DNA of 64,000 nucleotides from assembly GCA_934746515.1 (NCBI GenBank), contig CAKVFH010000004.1, positions 34,970 to 98,969 on the forward strand, written 5' to 3'. The position numbers were made by a program, and so were the translations under genes. Of this stretch, positions 35,673 to 42,090 are shown piece after piece (the stretch's first letter is position 1; every line of letters begins with the position of its first letter). The notes beneath the pieces are model-generated. The model was not told where the DNA came from. It did no database searches and worked only from the letters and a program-made list of their open reading frames with translations. The stretch comes from an uncultured Clostridia bacterium (GTDB lineage: Bacteria; Bacillota; Clostridia; Christensenellales; UBA1242).

Positions 35673-37028
35673 ATGAACCCGTGTTTTGCACTTTTATCAT
35701 CTAAAATTTTTGGCGTGGGTGACGCCATCAGCATTATCGCTATTATTATTTTGGTGGTTTTGTCAGCCTTCTTTTCGGCTAGCGAAACTGCTTTTTCATC
35801 TGTCAACACAATGCATATTAGAGCCTATGTTGACGAAAAACGAAAGGGCGCTAGGCGTGCGCAATATGTGATTGATCACTTTGATATGGCGCTTGTGAGC
35901 TTCCTTGTTGGCAATAACCTTGTTAATATCGCAAACACAACACTTTGTGCTTACTTATTTTCAACATTTATTTCAAACCCAACACTTTCAAACATTTTAA
36001 ACACTGTGATTATGACAATTGTCATCTTGATTTTTGGTGAAATTTTGCCAAAGAGTTATGCTAAACATAATCCAGAAAAATTTGTGCTAAAATTCAGTGG
36101 AGCAGTGTTTGTATTTATAAAACTCATTCATATTCTTGCTCTTCCTTTTTATGGCTTGCAGAAGCTTGTTTTGAAAAATAAAGAAGTTAATAAAATCACA
36201 GAAGATGACCTTGAAAACATTGTCGACACCATGGAAGATCAAGGTATGCTCGACAGCGAAAACGCAAGCATAATCCATGGCGCACTCAATATATCAGAAA
36301 GAACCGTCCATGATATTTTGGTTCCAAGAGTTGATATGGTTGCGCTTCCAATTGATGCGTCAGAAGATGATGTTAAAAATTTGTTTATCGAATATCAATA
36401 TTCAAGAATTCCTGTTTATGACGGAGATAAAGATAATATCGTTGGTGTTTTGAATTTTAAAGATTTTGTCAATGTCCAGTATCAAGGCAAGAAATTCAAT
36501 CTTCAAAAGATTATGCAAGAACCACTCAAGGTCACAAAAGCCATGAAAGTTGACGAGCTTATTCAAACCATGCAAAAATCGCAAAAGCACCTAGCCATTG
36601 TCATTGATGAGTTTGGCGGAACAAGCGGAATTGTTACCATGGAAGACGCTCTGGAAGAAATGGTTGGTGAAATTTACGACGAACATGACGACACCGAAGA
36701 AGTTCCAGTTTTGAAACTTGCTGAAAATAAATATAGTGTCAAAGCCGACATTTCAGTTGAAGACTTGTTTAAAATCCTTGAAATAGAACATTTGCCAGAA
36801 ACAACTTATCCATCAGTTGCCGGCATGATTTATGAGCTTTCTGAAAGCGTTCCTGAAAACGGAACAACCGTAAAAATCACAGCAATTGACGATGTCCTTA
36901 ATGATAAAAACGAATACATCTCAATGATTGCAGACTTAACATTTGTTGTTGACGAAGTTGAAGATAACCGTATCAAAAAAGTAATCCTAACCATTGAACG
37001 CAGAGAGCAACCAAGCGAAGAGTCCTAA
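35673..37028 (+). CDS. CNNM/CorC-family membrane protein (HlyC/CorC, CBS domains)
   Basis: A 451-residue protein of the UPF0053/hemolysin-like family. The N-terminal DUF21 membrane domain carries the SAFFSASETAFSSVN motif and about four spans (residues 15-165). It is followed by two CBS domains (motifs VPRVDMVALPI, YSRIPVYDGDKDNIVG and VIDEFGGTSGIVTMEDALEEMVGEIYDE) and a C-terminal CorC/HlyC transporter-associated domain. These proteins export or sense Mg2+ or sodium and bind nucleotides through CBS. The C-terminus (ILTIERREQPSEES) has been copied downstream: its coding bases form the first unit of a 38-bp tandem repeat. Confidence 0.88.
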   Translation: MNPCFALLSSKIFGVGDAISIIAIIILVVLSAFFSASETAFSSVNTMHIRAYVDEKRKGARRAQYVIDHFDMALVSFLVGNNLVNIANTTLCAYLFSTFISNPTLSNILNTVIMTIVILIFGEILPKSYAKHNPEKFVLKFSGAVFVFIKLIHILALPFYGLQKLVLKNKEVNKITEDDLENIVDTMEDQGMLDSENASIIHGALNISERTVHDILVPRVDMVALPIDASEDDVKNLFIEYQYSRIPVYDGDKDNIVGVLNFKDFVNVQYQGKKFNLQKIMQEPLKVTKAMKVDELIQTMQKSQKHLAIVIDEFGGTSGIVTMEDALEEMVGEIYDEHDDTEEVPVLKLAENKYSVKADISVEDLFKILEIEHLPETTYPSVAGMIYELSESVPENGTTVKITAIDDVLNDKNEYISMIADLTFVVDEVEDNRIKKVILTIERREQPSEES

Positions 37029-37099
37029 CCATTGAACGCAATGATTAGCCAAGCGAAAAGTTTTAACCCTTGAATACAGACGCCAGCCGAGCGAAAAAA
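36986..37099 (+). repeat. 38-bp degenerate tandem repeat made from the CorC gene 3' end
   Basis: Three consecutive 38-base units (36986-37023, 37024-37061, 37062-37099) share CTAACCATTGAACGCA-like starts and AGCGAA-like ends. The first unit is coding and includes the last codons, and the next two lie after the stop and have decayed. A fourth very weak unit may follow at 37100. Confidence 0.8.
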
Positions 37100-37224
37100 T
37101 CATAATCATTTAATCGCTTAAGTTTACAATGCTTGTTAAATTCAAGCGTGAAATGAATAAAAACGATCAATATAAAGTTAAAAAAACTTTAAATAATTTG
37201 CTGTAATTTAAATAGTAAAAACGA

Positions 37225-37290
37225 AAAGCCTATCCACGAGCCGTCCGCTATAATGGCGGCGACTTTAAGGGATAGGTTTTTGTTTTGGAA
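37225..37290 (+). repeat. Structured repeat element, copy 1 (upstream of the ankyrin-like gene)
   Basis: It begins with a 22-base stretch identical to copy 2 (38766). CCTATCC pairs with GGATAGG about 40 bases on, and the T run that follows makes a terminator-like RNA. The inner part (GTCCGC with GCGGCGAC) can form a second stem. Both copies also share the 3' end TTTTTGTTTTGGAAA. Confidence 0.8.
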
Positions 37291-37334
37291 ATGTTTTGAG
37301 TATAGCTTGAAAGCGTTTCAAAAGGGGGTCGGTA

Positions 37335-37362
37335 TTGACATTTTACCGATTTATGGTATAAT
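37335..37362 (+). promoter_or_regulatory. Strong promoter of the ankyrin-like array gene
   Basis: TTGACA (37335-37340), 16-base spacer, TATAAT (37357-37362) with an extended -10 TG. The ribosome site AGGAGAAA lies about 8 bases before the ATG at 37383. Confidence 0.85.
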
Positions 37363-37382
37363 GTCACACAGGAGAAATTGAA

Positions 37383-38762
37383 ATGGAAAATAAACAAAAT
37401 GGGATTACGATTGAACATTGTGGAAGATTGAGATCAATATTAGAAAAAATTGCTTATGATGAAACTATAGATAATAATCTTATTGAAAATGTTGCTCAAT
37501 TATGTGAAAAAAATCCAAAACTTTTAGAGATTCAATTCACTGAAAATAAGTCAAATTTGGGAATGATTGCTGCAAATTTAGGTCTTGAATGGTTTGTTTT
37601 AAAGGCTTTGGATAACAAGGAAGCAAGCATTCAGCAAGATAGATTTGGTAGCAATATTGGTATGGAGGCTGTTGATAACAAGCTAGAAAAGGCAGCATTA
37701 AAAGCTTTGGATAATAAAGAAGCAAGTGTTCAACAAGATAGTATGGGTAGAAATATCGGTATGCATGCTGCAGGTTTAGGGTTAGAAAAAGTTGTTTTAA
37801 AGGCACTAGATAATAAAAAGGCAAGCACTCAACTTGACAAAAACTCGCATAATATGGGTATGTATGCAGCTTATAATCATTTGGAAGATGCCGCACTAAA
37901 AGCATTAGATAATGCAGAAGCTAGTCTTCAACATAGTCGTGAAGGCGGAAATATTGGAATGATGGCAGCTGCTAATGGACTGGAAAGAGCAACTCTAAAA
38001 GCTTTGGATAACAAAGAAGCAAGTCTTCAACAAGATAGTTTGGGTGGAAATATCGGAATGTATGCTGCTAATAGCAGGCTGGAAGAGGCTGCTCTCAAGG
38101 CTTTGGAAAATTATGAAGCTAGTGTGCAACAAAACATTTTTGGTAAAAATATTGGAATGATAGCTGCGTATAAAAGCTTAGAAAGAGCAACTTTAAAAGC
38201 TCTTGATAACAAAGAAGCAAGTGTTCAGCAGGATACAGATGGATATAATATTGGAATGTATGCTTCATGGAAAAAATTAGAACAAGCCACACTAAAGGCT
38301 TTAGACAATAAAGAAGCTAGCCTGCAACAAGATTCAGCTGGATTAAATATTGGTATGATGTCTGCTATTATGGAACTAGAAGATGAAGTTATAAAGGCAC
38401 TAGACAATGAAGAAGCCAGTGTTCAACAAGATTTGGACAATCAAAACATTGGAATGAAAGCTGCTCGTTATCACCTTGAGAAGGCAGTGCTGAAAGCATT
38501 AGATAATGATGAAGCTAGTATTCAACAAGATAGATCTGGTTGGAATATTGGCATGTATGCTGCTTATAGAAAATTGCAAGATGCTACGCTCAAAGCATTA
38601 AAAAATGAAAGAGCTATTTTGCAAATAGATAGAGATGGAAACACAATTGAGTCTATTGCCTTAGCAAATGATTTAATCCAAGATGAAGAATTTTCAAAAG
38701 AAAATTCTATTGAACAAAACTTGAGTGATATCGAAGAGTTATTGGGTTTAAATAAAGAGTAA
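37383..38762 (+). CDS. Ankyrin-like repeat protein (eleven 33-residue repeats)
   Basis: A 459-residue soluble protein. After a helical N-terminus (residues 1-57) come eleven complete 33-residue repeats (58-420), most close to NIGMxAAxxxLExAxLKALDNxEASVQQDxxG, and a 39-residue acidic tail. The period and the A/L/D positions match ankyrin repeats, with NIGM replacing TPLH and LKALDN replacing the helix-2 LLxxG. No signal peptide or catalytic domain is present, so it is probably a protein-interaction scaffold. It has its own promoter and is bracketed by two copies of one structured element. High similarity between repeats suggests recent expansion. Function unknown. Confidence 0.85.
   Translation: MENKQNGITIEHCGRLRSILEKIAYDETIDNNLIENVAQLCEKNPKLLEIQFTENKSNLGMIAANLGLEWFVLKALDNKEASIQQDRFGSNIGMEAVDNKLEKAALKALDNKEASVQQDSMGRNIGMHAAGLGLEKVVLKALDNKKASTQLDKNSHNMGMYAAYNHLEDAALKALDNAEASLQHSREGGNIGMMAAANGLERATLKALDNKEASLQQDSLGGNIGMYAANSRLEEAALKALENYEASVQQNIFGKNIGMIAAYKSLERATLKALDNKEASVQQDTDGYNIGMYASWKKLEQATLKALDNKEASLQQDSAGLNIGMMSAIMELEDEVIKALDNEEASVQQDLDNQNIGMKAARYHLEKAVLKALDNDEASIQQDRSGWNIGMYAAYRKLQDATLKALKNERAILQIDRDGNTIESIALANDLIQDEEFSKENSIEQNLSDIEELLGLNKE
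37554..38642 (+). repeat. 99-bp coding tandem repeats (11 units)
   Basis: The DNA encoding the eleven 33-residue repeats forms a 99-bp direct tandem array within the ankyrin-like gene. Phrases such as AAAGCTTTGGATAACAA recur with small changes, so copy number could vary by recombination. Confidence 0.85.
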
Positions 38763-38765
38763 CAG

Positions 38766-38830
38766 AAAGCCTATCCACGAGCCGTCCAATAAATTGTCGA
38801 CTTAAATGGATAGATTTTTGTTTTGGAAAA
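38766..38830 (+). repeat. Structured repeat element, copy 2 (downstream of the ankyrin-like gene)
   Basis: It is a counterpart of copy 1 with 22 identical starting bases, a CCTATCC/GGATAG stem and the same T-rich 3' end. Its inner segment is shorter and differs. It starts 4 bases after the ankyrin-like stop codon, so it is also the gene's terminator. Confidence 0.8.
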
Positions 38831-38878
38831 ACAATGACACTGCTTGGAAACAAAATTAGATTTAAAATTTTTATGTGA

Positions 38879-38916
38879 GAAAAAAGGTCTATCCGTAACA
38901 GGGTAGGCTTTTTTGT
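38879..38916 (+). terminator. Terminator-like hairpin with a related stem
   Basis: AAAAAAGGTCTATCC pairs with GGGTAGGCTTTTTT around GTAACA, with T runs on both sides. The stem bases resemble those of the flanking elements. A second small hairpin (TTTGCGA with TCGCAAA) follows at 38918-38934. Confidence 0.65.
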
Positions 38917-39002
38917 TTTGCGATTTTGTCGCAAACTTTTATTTCTAATTTTATTTTTGGTTGTTTCTGTTGTGTTTTAATTAGTGCCGACCCTGATAAT
39001 GT

Positions 39003-39280
39003 GGAATAGCGAGTGTAAGTTCTGCCAATGTCGACCCTGATAGCGAGCGTCACATATTTCGAACTGTCCAGCTGGGGAAAAATAAAAAGCCAACACAGGT
39101 TATGTGTTGGCTAAATGGTGACCCCGACAGGCTCGTAAGGAAGTGGCAAGCCACTGACGGAATAGCGAGTGTAAACTCTATCCATGCCGACCCTGATAGC
39201 GAGCGTCACATATTTCGGACTATCCGGCTGGGGAAAATAAAAAGCCAACACAGGTTATGTGTTGGCTAAATGGTGACCCC
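39003..39280 (-). repeat. Direct duplication of tRNA-Arg 3' end plus terminator
   Basis: Two copies (39003-39125 and 39159-39280), offset by 155-156 bases and nearly identical, each end with TGGTGACCCC, the reverse complement of the tRNA 3' end, plus a perfect hairpin terminator. Shorter fragments of the same start (GACCCTGATA) occur at about 38989, 39033 and 39189. Only the last copy continues into a complete tRNA. Confidence 0.8.
39243..39267 (-). terminator. Terminator of tRNA-Arg
   Basis: On the - strand, a perfect 10-bp hairpin (39267-39258 with 39252-39243) starts 3 bases after the tRNA CCA and runs into TTTTTATTTT. An exact copy lies at 39088-39112. Confidence 0.85.
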
Positions 39281-39345
39281 AGCAGGACTCGAACCTGCAA
39301 CGGAAACTTAGGAGGTTTCTGTAATATCCCTTTTACTATGAGGTC
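39271..39345 (-). tRNA. tRNA-Arg (CCU anticodon)
   Basis: Read on the - strand, 75 bases: acceptor GACCTCA pairs with TGGGGTC, D-stem GTAA/TTAC with GG in the loop, anticodon stem GAAAC/GTTTC with loop CTCCTAA (anticodon CCT), T-arm GCAGG-TTCGAGT-CCTGC, and encoded CCA. A consensus promoter and terminator flank it, so it is a working gene. Confidence 0.92.
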
Positions 39346-39405
39346 GGGTTGGTTGTGGTTGGTGGTGAAAAAAAAGTGTTATTACTATTTTCCACTAACA
39401 GCAAA

Positions 39406-39434
39406 ATTATATAACGGAGTGGTGAAAATGTCAA
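39406..39434 (-). promoter_or_regulatory. Consensus promoter of tRNA-Arg
   Basis: On the - strand: TTGACA (39434-39429), 17-base spacer, TATAAT (39411-39406). Transcription would start about 55 bases before the tRNA. Confidence 0.88.
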
Positions 39435-39689
39435 CTGATATAATTTTAAAAGGGGTATTGATGTTGTTACAGATTTATTGACAAGTAAATTTGTAAATTT
39501 GCAAGGCTCAAGCAAATTTTGAGTTTCGTTTAATGAAATTAAAGAAATTTTGGCTTGAAAAAAATGTTACAAATTTTGGTTAAAGTGGGCTAAAATTTAT
39601 TTGTAATTTTTGTTTATTTGCGATAAATTAGACTTGTGGCTATTGAATAAAATTCATGGCCTTAGTAAATAAATATAAAGGAGATGCTT
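39435..39689. other. AT-rich gap before the flavodoxin gene
   Basis: No ORF with a ribosome site. A short + strand peptide ORF at 39428-39481 overlaps the tRNA promoter and is not credible. I see no strong hairpin. Confidence 0.45.
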
Positions 39690-40163
39690 ATGAAAAAGTT
39701 GGTAGCTTATTTTAGTGCGACTGGCACTACTGAAAAATTAGCAAAAAGTTTAGCGCAGGCGGTTGAAGGTGATTTGTTTGAAATCAAACCTAAAAAACCT
39801 TACACTGCAGAAGATCTTGACTGGACAAACAAACATAGCAGGTCAAGTGTTGAAATGGCAGATCTTTCATCAAGGCCTGAAGTTGCAGAAAAATTAGACA
39901 ACATGAAAGACTATGATGTTATTTTTGTTGGATTTCCAATTTGGTGGTATATTGCGCCAACAATTATAAACACATTTTTAGAACAATATGATTTAACGGG
40001 AAAGGTGATTGTTCCGTTCGCGACATCTGGTGGGTCAGAAATGGGCAAGACGAATGAAAAACTTGCGGATTCTTGCAAGGGCGCGAAACTTGTTGAAGGC
40101 AAAAGATTTAAAAGCAATGCAAGTGTTCAAGAACTTAAAACATGGGCTGAAAATTTAATTTAA
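39690..40163 (+). CDS. Flavodoxin
   Basis: A 157-residue flavodoxin, the FMN-binding low-potential electron carrier. The FMN phosphate loop is FSATGTTEKLAKSLA near the N-terminus, the region DVIFVGFPIWWYIAP holds the aromatic residues that stack on FMN, and VPFATSGGSEMG follows. It lacks a signal peptide. The second ATG at 39690 is chosen because AAGGAG ends 6 bases before it; the first at 39684 is inside that site. It is separated from the next gene by about 145 bases with a promoter, so it appears to stand alone. It may serve in iron limitation or as partner for reductases. Confidence 0.88.
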   Translation: MKKLVAYFSATGTTEKLAKSLAQAVEGDLFEIKPKKPYTAEDLDWTNKHSRSSVEMADLSSRPEVAEKLDNMKDYDVIFVGFPIWWYIAPTIINTFLEQYDLTGKVIVPFATSGGSEMGKTNEKLADSCKGAKLVEGKRFKSNASVQELKTWAENLI

Positions 40164-40249
40164 TGAAAAATAAAAGTCAGCATACTTAAATTTACTTAAA
40201 ATAGCCTTAAAACTGGTGAGCTTTTCGATTAAAGATTCGTTATAATTGT

Positions 40250-40277
40250 TTGACTAAAAAATTAAATTTAGTATACT
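40250..40277 (+). promoter_or_regulatory. Promoter of the SDR gene
   Basis: TTGACT (40250-40255), 16-base spacer, TATACT (40272-40277). A GGGGGAG ribosome site follows. A related TACTTAAATT stretch occurs at 40184 and 40274 and could be a regulatory repeat. Confidence 0.65.
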
Positions 40278-40308
40278 TAAATTGTGTAAAAACACATAGG
40301 GGGAGAAT

Positions 40309-41055
40309 ATGGATTTAAAAAATAAAGTTGCTGTAGTAACTGGTGGAACCAGGGGAATTGGTTTTGCTATTGTAAAAGAATATTTAAAAAATGGTGCAAA
40401 AGTTGTATTGTTTGGCTCAAGAAAAGAGTCTGTTGACAAAGCTTTAAATGAACTTAAAAAAGAAAATGCTAAATATGAAGTTTCTGGAATGTATCCAGAT
40501 TTGACAAACTATAAAGCTGTTGAAGAAGCTATCAATATGGTTGCAAAACAATATGGCAAAGTTGACATTTTGGTTAACAATGCAGGTGTTTCTGCAAGAG
40601 AAAGTATTTTTGAATATAAGCCAGAAGAATTTGATAAAGTTATGGCTTTAAATGTTAATGCAGTTTTTTACGGTATAAGGGCTGTTGTTCCAATCATGAA
40701 AAATAATGGTGGCGGTGTTATCATCAACACATCATCAATGGTTTCACTTTATGGTCAACCTGCTGGCTGTGCATATCCAGCAAGTAAATTTGCTGTTAAT
40801 GGTTTAACAAAATCTTTGGCAAGAGAACTTGCACCTTGTGGCATTAGAGTAAATGCTGTTGCGCCTGGTGTTACAGATACTGACATGGTTGCTAATCTTC
40901 CAGAACAAATCAGAGAAGGTATCAAGAAAACAATTCCACTTGGCAGAATTGGAACTCCTGAAGATGTTGCAAATGCTTTCGTGTATCTTGCAAGTGATAA
41001 AGCATCTTATGTAACGGGTGAAATTTTGTCAGTTGACGGCTGCGCAAGAACTTAA
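40309..41055 (+). CDS. Short-chain dehydrogenase/reductase (FabG-like)
   Basis: A 248-residue classical SDR. The NAD(P)-binding TGGTRGIG motif is at residues 12-19, NNAG at about 90, and the catalytic Ser, Tyr and Lys are in NTSSMVSLYG and YPASK. The C-terminus ASYVTGEILSVDG is typical. An Arg after the first beta strand (GSRKES) suggests NADPH preference. It resembles FabG but also hydroxysteroid and sugar dehydrogenases of Clostridia, and no fatty acid genes are nearby, so the substrate is uncertain. It is monocistronic, with a strong RBS and its own terminator. Confidence 0.85.
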   Translation: MDLKNKVAVVTGGTRGIGFAIVKEYLKNGAKVVLFGSRKESVDKALNELKKENAKYEVSGMYPDLTNYKAVEEAINMVAKQYGKVDILVNNAGVSARESIFEYKPEEFDKVMALNVNAVFYGIRAVVPIMKNNGGGVIINTSSMVSLYGQPAGCAYPASKFAVNGLTKSLARELAPCGIRVNAVAPGVTDTDMVANLPEQIREGIKKTIPLGRIGTPEDVANAFVYLASDKASYVTGEILSVDGCART

Positions 41056-41079
41056 TTTTGACAAAAAAATAAATAATTT

Positions 41080-41113
41080 AAAACTCACTGGAGTTATTCC
41101 AATGAGTTTTTAT
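41080..41113 (+). terminator. Intrinsic terminator of the SDR gene
   Basis: AAAACTCA (41080-41087) pairs with TGAGTTTT (41103-41110); an inner GGAG/TTCC adds to the stem; T tail follows. Confidence 0.82.
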
Positions 41114-41185
41114 TTTGCTAAAAATTTTGATTTTAAATGAAATTTATACATTTTTAAGTAAAAATTAAGCAAAATTGCGTTTTTA

Positions 41186-41998
41186 TTAAGGTTGTTTTTG
41201 GTTGAGTTTTATGCTGTAAATTTCAGAAAGTGGCACAATCTCGACCCCCAATTTTTCAATTTCTGGCAAAGTGTCTCGAATTGCTTTTGCTGTTTGCTCG
41301 CCGCCTTCGGCGCCAACATGCCCAATTACTATGCTTGTCCCATTTGCAAGGGCTTTTTTTGCACCTTCCAATAATCTGAATTTGACATTTGCGTAAGACT
41401 TGTTCTTGTCGGCTTCCAAAAATTCATCGCGGCCAAGATATATTGAATTTGTTTCTTTTGCCGCATCTGTTGTTGCATGAGTTTCAATCGTTCGGCTATC
41501 CAAAAAATAAAGATTGTGGGCTTTTGCATAGTTGTAAATTTCGGTCATTGTTTGTTTGCACTTGCTGACACCTGAACCAATGTGAATGTTGAAGCCCTTA
41601 ATTTGTGGAAAATCTTTAAGACATGTCTCGAATTTTTTATTTATTGATTCTTGACTTTCACCGATGTGGATATAGGTTGGGCCATACCAGCTTTCAGGCA
41701 AACCAACATGCGCTTGCATTGGCATGTGCAAAATTATTTCGTGATTTGTTTTTGAAATTTGCTCGATATTTGTTTTGGTGTTATCTACGCATGGAATGAC
41801 TGCGCAGGTTAGCGGTTTGTCAATCGAAAGCATTGTTTCGACGCCTGATTGGTCGAATGAACCAAAATCATCGATAACAATACTCATTTTTGGAGTGGTT
41901 GAAGCGCTACATTTGTTTTTAGAAAAAACGCAATTTAAACTAAAAAATGATAAAAAACTTATTAAAATTGCAAAAAAATAACCAAAAATTCTTTTCAT
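41186..41998 (-). CDS. Divergent polysaccharide deacetylase family protein (YibQ-like)
   Basis: A 270-residue exported protein. The N-terminus is a signal or anchor segment (residues 3-25). The YibQ/DUF610 deacetylase fold is recognised by IVIDDFG near residue 40, EIILHMPM, GFNIHIGSG, YFLDSRT and VIGHVGA in order. The metal and catalytic residues of the polysaccharide deacetylase barrel fall in these motifs, though the family is divergent and its activity is not settled. GAG-type Shine-Dalgarno bases are weak. It sits between a terminator and the divergent recD2 promoter. Confidence 0.8.
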   Translation of the reverse strand: MKRIFGYFFAILISFLSFFSLNCVFSKNKCSASTTPKMSIVIDDFGSFDQSGVETMLSIDKPLTCAVIPCVDNTKTNIEQISKTNHEIILHMPMQAHVGLPESWYGPTYIHIGESQESINKKFETCLKDFPQIKGFNIHIGSGVSKCKQTMTEIYNYAKAHNLYFLDSRTIETHATTDAAKETNSIYLGRDEFLEADKNKSYANVKFRLLEGAKKALANGTSIVIGHVGAEGGEQTAKAIRDTLPEIEKLGVEIVPLSEIYSIKLNQKQP

Positions 41999-42055
41999 AC
42001 TCTTATTTTTTGCAAAAATTTAAGAAAAATACGGATTATTTGAAAGAATATTGAA

Positions 42056-42084
42056 TTGACAATTATTTTGTTTTGGGCTAACAT
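42056..42084 (+). promoter_or_regulatory. Promoter giving a leaderless recD2 mRNA
   Basis: TTGACA (42056-42061), 17-base spacer, TAACAT (42079-42084), only 6 bases before the ATG at 42091. No Shine-Dalgarno is present. Transcription would start at or next to the start codon. Confidence 0.7.
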
Positions 42085-42090
42085 AGAACT

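Noticed and set aside
38985..39280. Repeated GACCCTGATA blocks as a CRISPR array.
   Set aside because: Units are irregularly spaced, too few and clearly derived from the tRNA-Arg 3' end; no cas genes are present.
39257..39481. A 74-codon + strand ORF over the tRNA-Arg.
   Set aside because: It is antisense to a complete tRNA with its own promoter and terminator.
39428..39481. A short ORF starting MSTDII downstream of the tRNA promoter region.
   Set aside because: Its start overlaps the -35 of the tRNA-Arg promoter and no family match is evident.
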